Source: Aristolochia californica
Taxonomy: Eukaryota; Streptophyta; Magnoliopsida; Piperales; Aristolochiaceae
Reading direction: 5' to 3'
Assembly: GCA_029961685.1 (NCBI GenBank)
Contig: JARWKL010000009.1
Span: 14,875,237-14,939,236 of the forward strand
Length of the DNA: 64,000 nt
In this document: in pieces, positions 51,001 to 62,273 of the stretch
How the letters are laid out: each line of letters begins with the position of its first letter
Numbering within the stretch: position 1 is the stretch's first letter
Notes under the pieces: model-generated
Databases searched by the model: none
Told to the model about the DNA's origin: nothing
The model's input: the letters and a program-made list of their open reading frames with translations, nothing else
Made by a program: the position numbers and the translations under genes

Positions 51001-52120
51001 TGGAATTTGATAAGAAAGGGATTTTTCTACACATGCTTTAAAAAATGGATATGCAAGCTCGAAACATGTTAAAGTTTCAAATGACCCATGGATCCAAACC
51101 TTTCAAAAAGAATAAAAAACTTCTCATTAAATTCTCAAGTGAACGTGCCGTGGGATATTTAACCGAGTAATACAAGCCATTATTTTGCCCATTAACGAAA
51201 AGCTGACCTAGCGATCATTGATCATTGTAAACTGATTTATCATGCGTAACGGGCCACATTTTTTTAAGCAATGACTTTTGGGTTGGGATTCAAAACTCAG
51301 TTTAAAATTCCCTCGCCTCCCCTTTTCCCGACGATTGTAAAACCTGATATATAAATTCTAAAACGAGTTTTAAATCCCTAAAAATTACACAAACTTTTTG
51401 GAAATATCTCTCTCCATATTTGTGCATTGTGCATTTCCATTTTAGATGTGTACATTTTTCTTAAATCAAAACTTTAGTTTTCACTTTTTCCTTCATCTCG
51501 TAGACAAAAAACAGAATAGATGACAACGAAATGAAAATTTTAGACTCTGTGTATGGAGAAAATTTAAAGCAATAACAAACGTAAGTAATGAAAATTTATT
51601 CACACACCACAAATGAAGAAAAAATTTTCCTCATCCAAGTTTGGGAAATTCCACTAGTTCAGCAACACCAATAGGTTGGAATTTGATAAGAAAGGGATTT
51701 TTCTACACATGCTTTAAAAAATGGATATGCATGCTCGAAACATGTTAAAGTTGCAAATGACCCATGGATCCAAACCTTTCAAAAAGAATAAAAAACTTCT
51801 CATTAAATTCTCAAGTGAACGTGCGGTGGGATATTTAACCGAGTCAAACAAGCCATTATTTTGCCCATTAACGAAAAGCTGACCTAGCGATCATTGATCA
51901 TTGTAAACTGATTTATCATGCGTGACGGGCCACATTTTTTTAAGGATTGACTTTTGGGTTGGGATTCAACACTCAGTTTAAAATTCCCTCGCCTCCCCTT
52001 TTCCCGACGATTGTAAAACCTGATATATAAAGACTAAAAGGAGTTTTAAATCCCTATAAAATTACACAAACTTTTTGGAAATATCTCTCTCCATATTTGT
52101 GCATTGTGCATTTCCATTTT
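48060..52120 (+). repeat. Six-monomer block A-B-(E/A)-B-C-D (4061 bp)
   Basis: Units start at 48060, 48737, 49414, 50091, 50768 and 51444. The third unit begins as E ('cagcaacc', 'ttatagttgc', 'gtgcagtgg') but ends with the A-type 'ccctaaaaatt' and is followed by B, so it is an E/A hybrid. C has 'gcaagctcg' and A-like 'gtttcaaatg' and 'gtgccgtggg', a sign of local conversion. Confidence 0.82.
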
Positions 52121-55100
52121 AGATGTGTACATTTTTCTTAAATCAAAACTTGAGTTTTCACTTTTTCCTTCATCTCGTAGACAAAAAACAGAATAGATGA
52201 CAACGAAATGAAAATTTTAGACTCTGTGTACGGTGAAAATTTAAAGCAATAACAAACGTAAGTAAAGAAAATTTATTCACACACCACAAATGAAGAAAAA
52301 AGTTTTCTCATCCAAGTTTGGGAAATTCCACTAGTTCAACAACCCCAGTAGGTTGGAATTTGATAAGAAAGAGATTTTTCTACACATGCTTTAAAAAATG
52401 GATATGCATGGCTCGAAACATGTTAAAGTTTCAAATGACCCATGGATCCAAACCTTTCAAAAAGAATAAAAAACTTCTCATTAAATTCTCAAGTGAATGT
52501 GCCGTGGGATATTTAACCGAGTCAAACAAGCCATTATTTTGCCCATTAACAAAAAGCTGACCTAGCGATCATTGATCATTGTAAACTGATTTATCATGCG
52601 TAACGGGCCACATTTTTTTAAGGAATGACTTTTGGGTTGGGATTCAACACTCAGTTTAAAATTCCCTCGCCTCCCCTTTTCCCGACGATTGCAAAACACT
52701 ATATATAAAGACTAAAACGAGTTTTAAATCCCTAAAAATTACACAAACTTTTTGGAAATATCTCTCTCCATATTTGTGCATTGTGCATTTCCATTTTAGA
52801 TGTGTACATTTTTCTTAAATCAAAACTTGGGTTTTCACTTTTTCCTTCATCTCGTAGACAAAAAACAGAATAGATGACAACGAAATGAAAATTTTAGACT
52901 CTGTGTATGGAGAAAATTTAAAGCAATAACAAACGTAAGTAAATAAAATTTAATCACACACCACAAATGAAGAAAAAAGTTTTCTTATCCAAGTGTGGGA
53001 AATTCCACTAGTTCAACAACCCCAATAGGTTGGAATTTGATAAGAAAGAGATTTTTCTACACATGCTTTAAAAAATGGATATGCATGCTCGAAACATTTT
53101 AAAGTTGAAAATGAACCATGGATCCAAACCTTTCAAAAAGAATAAAAAACTTCTCATTAAATTCTAAAGTGAACGTGCGGTGGGATATTTAACCGAGTCA
53201 AACAAGCCATTATTTTGCCCATTAACGAAAAGTTGACCTAGCGATCATTGATCATTGTAAACTGATTTATCATGCGTGACGGGCCACATTTTTTTAAGGA
53301 ATGACTTTTGGGTTGGGATTCAACACTCAGTTTAAAATTCCCTCTCCTCCCCTTTTCCCGACGATTGCAAAACCTGATATATAAAGACTAAAACGAGTTT
53401 TAAATCCCTATAAAATTACACAAACTTTTTGGAAATATCTCTCTCCATATTTGTGCATTGTGCATTTCCATTTTAGATGTGTACATTTTTCTTAAATCAA
53501 AACTTGAGTTTTCACTTTTTCCTTCATCTCGTAGACAAAAAACAGAATAGATGACAACGAAATGAAAATTTTAGACTCTGTGTATGGTGAAAATTTAAAG
53601 CAATAACAAACGTAAGTAAAGAAAATTTATTCACACACCACAAATGAAGAAAAAAGTTTTCTCATCCAAGTTTGGGAAATTCCACTAGTTCAACAACCCC
53701 AATAGGTTGGAATTTGATAAGAAAGAGATTTTTCTACACATGCTTTAAAAAATGGATATGCATGGCTCGAAACATGTTATAGTTGCAAATGACCCATGGA
53801 TCCAAACCTTTCAAAAAGAATAAAAAACTTCTCATTAAATTCTCAACTGAACGTGCAGTGGGATATTTAACCGAGTCAAACAAGCCATTATTTTGCCCAT
53901 TAACAAAAAGCTGACCTAGCGATCATTGATCATTGTAAACTGATTTATCATGCGTAACGGGCCACATTTTTTTAAGGAATGACTTTTGGGTTGGGATTCA
54001 ACACTCAGTTTAAAATTCCCTCGCCTCCCCTTTTCCCGACGATTGCAAAACACTATATATAAAGACTAAAACGAGTTTTAAATCCCTATAAAATTACACA
54101 AACTTTTTGGAAATATCTCTCTCCATATTTGTGCATTGTGCATTTCCATTTTAGATGTGTACATTTTTCTTAAATCAAAACTTGGGTTTTCACTTTTTCC
54201 TTCATCTCGTAGACAAAAAACAGAATAGATAACAACGAAATGAAAATTTTAGACTCTGTGTATGGAGAAAATTTAAAGCAATAACAAACGTAAGTAATGA
54301 AAATTTATTCACACACCACAAATGAAGAAAAAATTTTCCTCATCCAAGTTTGGGAAATTCCACTAGTTCAGCAACCCCAATAGGTTGGAATTTGATAAGA
54401 AAGGGATTTTTCTACACATGCTATAAAAAATGGATATGCATGCTAGAAACATGTTAAAGTTGCAAATGACCCATGGATCCAAACCTTTCAAAAAGAATAA
54501 AAAACTTCTCATTAAATTCTCAAGTGAACGTGCGGTGGGATATTTAACCGAGTCAAACAAGCCATTATTTTGCCCATTAACGAAAAGCTGACCTAGCGAT
54601 CATTGATCATTGTAAACTGATTTATCATGCGTGACGGGCCACATTTTTTTAAGGATTGACTTTTGGGTTGGGATTCAACACTCAGTTTAAAATTCCCTCG
54701 CCTCACCTTTTCCCGACGATTGTAAAACCTGATATATAAAGACTAAAATGAGTTTTAAATCCCTATAAAATTACACTAACTTTTTGGAAATATCTCTCTC
54801 CATATTTGTGCATTGTGCATTTCCATTTTAGATGTGTACATTTTTCTTAAATCAAAACTTGAGTTTTCACTTTTTCCTTCATCTCGTAGACAAAAAACAG
54901 AATAGATGACAACGAAATGAAAATTTTAGACTCTGTGTATGGAGAAAATTTAAAGCAATAACAAACGTAAGTAAAGAAAATTTATTCACACACCACAAAT
55001 GAAGAAAAAAGTTTTCTCATCCAAGTTTGGGAAATTCCACTAGTTCAACAACCCCAGTAGGTTGGAATTTGATAAGAAAGAGATTTTTCTACACATGCTT

Positions 55101-56859
55101 TAAAAAATGGATATGCATGGCTCGAAACATGTTAAAGTTGCAAATGACCCATGGATCCAAACCTTTCAAAAAGAATAAAAAACTTCTCATTAAATTCTCA
55201 AGTGAACGTGCCGTGGGATATTTAACCGAGTCAAACAAGCCATTATTTTGCCCATTAACAAAAAGCTGACCTAGCGATCATTGATCATTGTAAACTGATT
55301 TATCATGCGTAACGGGCCACATTTTTTTAAGGAATGACTTTTGGGTTGGGATTCAACACTCAGTTTAAAATTCGCTCGCCTCCCCTTTTCCCGACGATTG
55401 CAAAACCTGATATATAAAGACTAAAAAGAGTTTTAAATCCCTAAAAATTACACAAACTATTTGGAAATATCTCTCTCCATATTTGTGCATTGTGCATTTC
55501 CATTTTAGATGTGTACATTTTTCTTAGATCAAAACTTGAGTTTTCACTTTTTCCTTCATCTCGTAGACAAAAAACAGAATAGATGACAACGAAATGAAAA
55601 TTTTAGACTCTGTGTATGGAGAAAATTTAAAGCAATAACAAACGTAAGTAAAGAAAATTTATTCACACACCACAAATGAAGAAAAAAGTTTTCTCAACCA
55701 AGTTTGGGAAATTCCACTAGTTCAGCAACCCCAATAGGTTGGAATTTGACAAGAAAGGGATTTTTCTACACATGCTTTAAAAAATGGATATGCATGCTCG
55801 AAACATGTTAAAGTGGCAAATGACCCATGGATCCAAACCTTTCAAAAAGAATAAAAAACTTCTCATTAAATTCTCAAGTGAACGTGCGGTGGGATATTTA
55901 ACCGAGTAATACAAGCCATTATTTTGCCCATTAACGAAAAGCTGACCTAGCGATCATTGATCATTGTAAACTGATTTATCATGCGTAACGGGCCACATTT
56001 TTTTAAGCAATGACTTTTGGGTTGGGATTCAAAACTCAGTTTAAAATTCCCTCGCCTCCCCTTTTCCCGACGATTGTAAAACCTGATATATAAATTCTAA
56101 AACGAGTTTTAAATCCCTAAAAATTACACAAACTTTTTGGAAATATCTCTCTCCATATTTGTGCATTGTGCATTTCCATTTTAGATGTGTACATTTTTCT
56201 TAAATCAAAACTTTAGTTTTCACTTTTGCCTTCATCTCGTAGACAAAAAACAGAATAGATGACAACGAAATGAAAATTTTAGACTCTGTGTATGGAGAAA
56301 ATTTAAAGCAATAACAAACGTAAGTAATGAAAATTTATTCACACACCACAAATGAAGAAAAAAATTTCCTCATCCAAGTTTGGGAAATTCCGCTAGTTCA
56401 GCAACACCAATAGGTTGGAATTTGATAAGAAAGGGATTTTTCTACACATGCTTTAAAAAATGGATATGCATGCTCGAAACATGTTAAAGTTGCAAATGAC
56501 CCATGGATCCAAACCTTTCAAAAAGAATAAAAAACTTCTCATTAAATTCTCAAGTGAACGTGCGGTGGGATATTTAACCGAGTCAAACAAGCCATTATTT
56601 TGCCCATTAACGAAAAGCTGACCTAGCGATCATTGATCATTGTAAACTGATTTATCATGCGTGACGGGCCACATTTTTTTAAGGATTGACTTTTGGGTTG
56701 GGATTCAACACTCAGTTTAAAATTCCCTCGCCTCCCCTTTTCCCGACGATTGTAAAACCTGATATATAAAGACTAAAAGGAGTTTTAAATCCCTATAAAA
56801 TTACACAAACTTTTTGGAAATATCTCTCTCCATATTTGTGCATTGTGCATTTCCATTTT
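52121..56859 (+). repeat. Seven-monomer block A-B-E-F-(G/H)-C-D (4739 bp)
   Basis: Units start at 52121, 52798, 53475, 54153, 54830, 55507 and 56183. F carries 'gataacaacg', 'ctcacc' and 'aaaatgag' as in the units at 29109 and 35879. The fifth unit is G-like in front and H-like at the end ('aaaaagag', 'aactatttgg'). C has 'cttagatc', as it does after the H units at 25040 and 43325. D has 'cttttgcc' and 'ccgctag'. Confidence 0.85.
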
Positions 56860-59566
56860 AGATGTGTACATTTTTCTTAAATCAAAACTTGAGTTTTCAC
56901 TTTTTCCTTCATCTCGTAGACAAAAAACAGAATAGATGACAACGAAATGAAAATTTTAGACTCTGTGTATGGTGAAAATTTAAAGCAATAACAAACGTAA
57001 GTAAAGAAAATTTATTCACACACCACAAATGAAGAAAAAAGTTTTCTCATCCAAGTTTGGGAAATTCCACTAGTTCAACAACCCCAGTAGGTTGGAATTT
57101 GATAAGAAAGAGAATTTTCTACACATGCTTTAAAAAATGGATATGCATGGCTCGAAACATGTTAAAGTTTCAAATTACCCATGGATCCAAACCTTTCAAA
57201 AAGAATAAAAAACTTCTCATTAAATTCTCAAGTGAATGTGCCGTGGGATATTTAACCGAGTCAAACAAGCCATTATTTTGCCCATTAACAAAAAGCTGAC
57301 CTAGCGATCATTGATCATTGTAAACTGATTTATCATGCGTAACGGGCCACATTTTTTTAAGGAATGACTTTTGGGTTGGGATTCAACACTCAGTTTAAAA
57401 TTCCCTCGCCTCCCCTTTTCCCGACGATTGCAAAACACTATATATAAAGACTAAAACGAGTTTTAAATCCCTAAAAATTACACAAACTTTTTGGAAATAT
57501 CTCTCTCCATATTTGTGCATTGTGCATTTCCATTTTAGATGTGTACATTTTTCTTAAATCAAAACTTGGGTTTTCACTTTTTCCTTCATCTCGTAGACAA
57601 AAAACAGAATAGATGACAACGAAATGAAAATTTTAGACTCTGTGTATGGAGAAAATTTAAAGCAATAACAAACGTAAGTAAATAAAATTTAATCACACAC
57701 CACAAATGAAGAAAAAAGTTTTCTTATCCAAGTGTGGGAAATTCCACTAGTTCAACAACCCCAATAGGTTGGAATTTGATAAGAAAGAGATTTTTCTACA
57801 CATGCTTTAAAAAATGGATATGCATGCTCGAAACATTTTAAAGTTGAAAATGAACCATGGATCCAAACCTTTCAAAAAGAATAAAAGACTTCTCATTAAA
57901 TTCTAAAGTGAACGTGCGGTGGGATATTTAACCGAGTCAAACAAGCCATTATTTTGCCCATTAACGAAAAGTTGACCTAGCGATCATTGATCATTGTAAA
58001 CTGATTTATCATGCGTGACGGGCCACATTTTTTTAAGGAATGACTTTTGGGTTGGGATTCAACACTCAGTTTAAAATTCCCTCTCCTCCCCTTTTCCCGA
58101 CGATTGCAAAACCTGATATATAAAGACTAAAACGAGTTTTAAATCCCTATAAAATTACACAAACTTTTTGGAAATATCTCTCTCCATATTTGTGCATTGT
58201 GCATTTCCATTTTAGATGTGTTCATTTTTCTTAAATCAAAACTTGAGTTTTCACTTTTTCCTTCATCTCGTAGACAAAAAACAGAATAGATGACAACGAA
58301 ATGAAAATTTTAGACTCTGTGTATGGAGAAAATTTAAAGCAATAACAAACGTAAGTAAAGAAAATTTATTCACACACCACAAATGAAGAAAAAAGTTTTC
58401 TCAACCAAGTTTGGGAAATTCCACTAGTTCAGCAACCCCAATAGGTTGGAATTTGACAAGAAAGGGATTTTTCTACACATGCTTTAAAAAATGGATATGC
58501 ATGCTCGAAACATGTTAAAGTGGCAAATGACCCATGGATCCAAACCTTTCAAAAAGAATAAAAAACTTCTCATTAAATTCTCAAGTGAACGTGCGGTGGG
58601 ATATTTAACCGAGTAATACAAGCCATTATTTTGCCCATTAACGAAAAGCTGACCTAGCGATCATTGATCATTGTAAACTGATTTATCATGCGTAACGGGC
58701 CACATTTTTTTAAGCAATGACTTTTGGGTTGGGATTCAAAACTCAGTTTAAAATTCCCTCGCCTCCCCTTTTCCCGACGATTGTAAAACCTGATATATAA
58801 ATTCTAAAACGAGTTTTAAATCCCTAAAAATTACACAAACTTTTTGGAAATATCTCTCTCCATATTTGTGCATTGTGCATTTCCATTTTAGATGTGTACA
58901 TTTTTCTTAAATCAAAACTTTAGTTTTCACTTTTGCCTTCATCTCGTAGACAAAAAACAGAATAGATGACAACGAAATGAAAATTTTAGACTCTGTGTAT
59001 GGAGAAAATTTAAAGCAATAACAAACGTAAGTAATGAAAATTTATTCACACACCACAAATGAAGAAAAAAATTTCCTCATCCAAGTTTGGGAAATTCCGC
59101 TAGTTCAGCAACACCAATAGGTTGGAATTTGATAAGAAAGGGATTTTTCTACACATGCTTTAAAAAATGGATATGCATGCTCGAAACATGTTAAAGTTGC
59201 AAATGACCCATGGATCCAAACCTTTCAAAAAGAATAAAAAACTTCTCATTAAATTCTCAAGTGAACGTGCGGTGGGATATTTAACCGAGTCAAACAAGCC
59301 ATTATTTTGCCCATTAACGAAAAGCTGACCTAGCGATCATTGATCATTGTAAACTGATTTATCATGCGTGACGGGCCACATTTTTTTAAGGATTGACTTT
59401 TGGGTTGGGATTCAACACTCAGTTTAAAATTCCCTCGCCTCCCCTTTTCCCGACGATTGTAAAACCTGATATATAAAGACTAAAAGGAGTTTTAAATCCC
59501 TATAAAATTACACAAACTTTTTGGAAATATCTCTCTCCATATTTGTGCATTGTGCATTTCCATTTT
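56860..59566 (+). repeat. Four-monomer HOR A-B-C-D (2707 bp), right-end run copy 1
   Basis: Units start at 56860, 57537, 58214 and 58890. A has 'agagaattttc' and 'caaattaccc'; B has 'aaaagacttc'; D has 'cttttgcc'. The C unit is a junction: it begins 'agatgtgttcat' like the units at 60921 and 63628, then has 'tctcaacc', 'gacaag' and 'agtggcaaatg' like the unit at 55507. Confidence 0.92.
57441..57449 (+). promoter_or_regulatory. TATA-like element in a class A unit, 'cactatatataaag' context
   Basis: This is a second representative, showing that the element keeps its place (offset about 582) in the right-half HOR. The class A context changes the upstream bases from 'cctga' to 'cacta', which lengthens the alternating TA run. 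Promoter function is inferred only. Confidence 0.35.
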
Positions 59567-62273
59567 AGATGTGTACATTTTTCTTAAATCAAAACTTGAG
59601 TTTTCACTTTTTCCTTCATCTCGTAGACAAAAAACAGAATAGATGACAACGAAATGAAAATTTTAGACTCTGTGTATGGTGAAAATTTAAAGCAATAACA
59701 AACGTAAGTAAAGAAAATTTATTCACACACCACAAATGAAGAAAAAAGTTTTCTCATCCAAGTTTGGGAAATTCCACTAGTTCAACAACCCCAGTAGGTT
59801 GGAATTTGATAAGAAAGAGAATTTTCTACACATGCTTTAAAAAATGGATATGCATGGCTCGAAACATGTTAAAGTTTCAAATTACCCATGGATCCAAACC
59901 TTTCAAAAAGAATAAAAAACTTCTCATTAAATTCTCAAGTGAATGTGCCGTGGGATATTTAACCGAGTCAAACAAGCCATTATTTTGCCCATTAACAAAA
60001 AGCTGACCTAGCGATCATTGATCATTGTAAACTGATTTATCATGCGTAACGGGCCACATTTTTTTAAGGAATGACTTTTGGGTTGGGATTCAACACTCAG
60101 TTTAAAATTCCCTCGCCTCCCCTTTTCCCGACGATTGCAAAACACTATATATAAAGACTAAAACGAGTTTTAAATCCCTAAAAATTACACAAACTTTTTG
60201 GAAATATCTCTCTCCATATTTGTGCATTGTGCATTTCCATTTTAGATGTGTACATTTTTCTTAAATCAAAACTTGGGTTTTCACTTTTTCCTTCATCTCG
60301 TAGACAAAAAACAGAATAGATGACAACGAAATGAAAATTTTAGACTCTGTGTATGGAGAAAATTTAAAGCAATAACAAACGTAAGTAAATAAAATTTAAT
60401 CACACACCACAAATGAAGAAAAAAGTTTTCTTATCCAAGTGTGGGAAATTCCACTAGTTCAACAACCCCAATAGGTTGGAATTTGATAAGAAAGAGATTT
60501 TTCTACACATGCTTTAAAAAATGGATATGCATGCTCGAAACATTTTAAAGTTGAAAATGAACCATGGATCCAAACCTTTCAAAAAGAATAAAAGACTTCT
60601 CATTAAATTCTAAAGTGAACGTGCGGTGGGATATTTAACCGAGTCAAACAAGCCATTATTTTGCCCATTAACGAAAAGTTGACCTAGCGATCATTGATCA
60701 TTGTAAACTGATTTATCATGCGTGACGGGCCACATTTTTTTAAGGAATGACTTTTGGGTTGGGATTCAACACTCAGTTTAAAATTCCCTCTCCTCCCCTT
60801 TTCCCGACGATTGCAAAACCTGATATATAAAGACTAAAACGAGTTTTAAATCCCTATAAAATTACACAAACTTTTTGGAAATATCTCTCTCCATATTTGT
60901 GCATTGTGCATTTCCATTTTAGATGTGTTCATTTTTCTTAAATCAAAACTTGAGTTTTCACTTTTTCCTTCATCTCGTAGACAAAAAACAGAATAGATGA
61001 CAACGAAATGAAAATTTTAGACTCTGTGTATGGAGAAAATTTAAAGCAATAACAAACGTAAGTAAAGAAAATTTATTCACACACCACAAATGAAGAAAAA
61101 AGTTTCCTCATCCAAGTTTGGGAAATTCCACTAGTTCAGCAACCCCAATAGGTTGGAATTTGATAAGAAAGGGATTTTTCTACACATGCTTTAAAAAATG
61201 GATATGCATGCTCGAAACATGTTAAAGTTGCAAATGACCCATGGATCCAAACCTTTCAAAAAGAATAAAAAACTTCTCATTAAATTCTCAAGTGAACGTG
61301 CGGTGGGATATTTAACCGAGTAATACAAGCCATTATTTTGCCCATTAACGAAAAGCTGACCTAGCGATCATTGATCATTGTAAACTGATTTATCATGCGT
61401 AACGGGCCACATTTTTTTAAGCAATGACTTTTGGGTTGGGATTCAAAACTCAGTTTAAAATTCCCTCGCCTCCCCTTTTCCCGACGATTGTAAAACCTGA
61501 TATATAAATTCTAAAACGAGTTTTAAATCCCTAAAAATTACACAAACTTTTTGGAAATATCTCTCTCCATATTTGTGCATTGTGCATTTCCATTTTAGAT
61601 GTGTACATTTTTCTTAAATCAAAACTTTAGTTTTCACTTTTTCCTTCATCTCGTAGACAAAAAACAGAATAGATGACAACGAAATGAAAATTTTAGACTC
61701 TGTGTATGGAGAAAATTTAAAGCAATAACAAACGTAAGTAATGAAAATTTATTCACACACCACAAATGAAGAAAAAATTTTCCTCATCCAAGTTTGGGAA
61801 ATTCCACTAGTTCAGCAACACAAATAGGTTGGAATTTGATAAGAAAGGGATTTTTCTACACATGCTTTAAAAAATGGATATGCATGCTCGAAACATGTTA
61901 AAGTTGCAAATGACCCATGGATCCAAACCTTTCAAAAAGAATAAAAAACTTCTCATTAAATTCTCAAGTGAACGTGCGGTGGGATATTTAACCGAGTCAA
62001 ACAAGCCATTATTTTGCCCATTAACGAAAAGCTGACCTAGCGATCATTGATCATTGTAAACTGATTTATCATGCGTGACGGGCCACATTTTTTTAAGGAT
62101 TGACTTTTGGGTTGGGATTCAACACTCAGTTTAAAATTCCCTCGCCTCCCCTTTTCCCGACGATTGTAAAACCTGATATATAAAGACTAAAAGGAGTTTT
62201 AAATCCCTATAAAATTACACAAACTTTTTGGAAATATCTCTCTCCATATTTGTGCATTGTGCATTTCCATTTT
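59567..62273 (+). repeat. Four-monomer HOR A-B-C-D (2707 bp), right-end run copy 2
   Basis: Units start at 59567, 60244, 60921 and 61597. A and B repeat the private variants of the preceding block exactly 2707 bp later. C is the 'gtttcctcatcc'/'gataagaaaggg' subtype. D differs from the D at 58890 ('cactttttcc', 'aattttcctc', 'caacacaaatagg') and is closer to the D at 51444. Confidence 0.92.

Noticed and set aside
54363..54560. 65-codon minus-strand frames here and at 47593
   Set aside because: They arise from single substitutions in D- and F-type units and lie antisense to the same repeat region; nothing supports coding.
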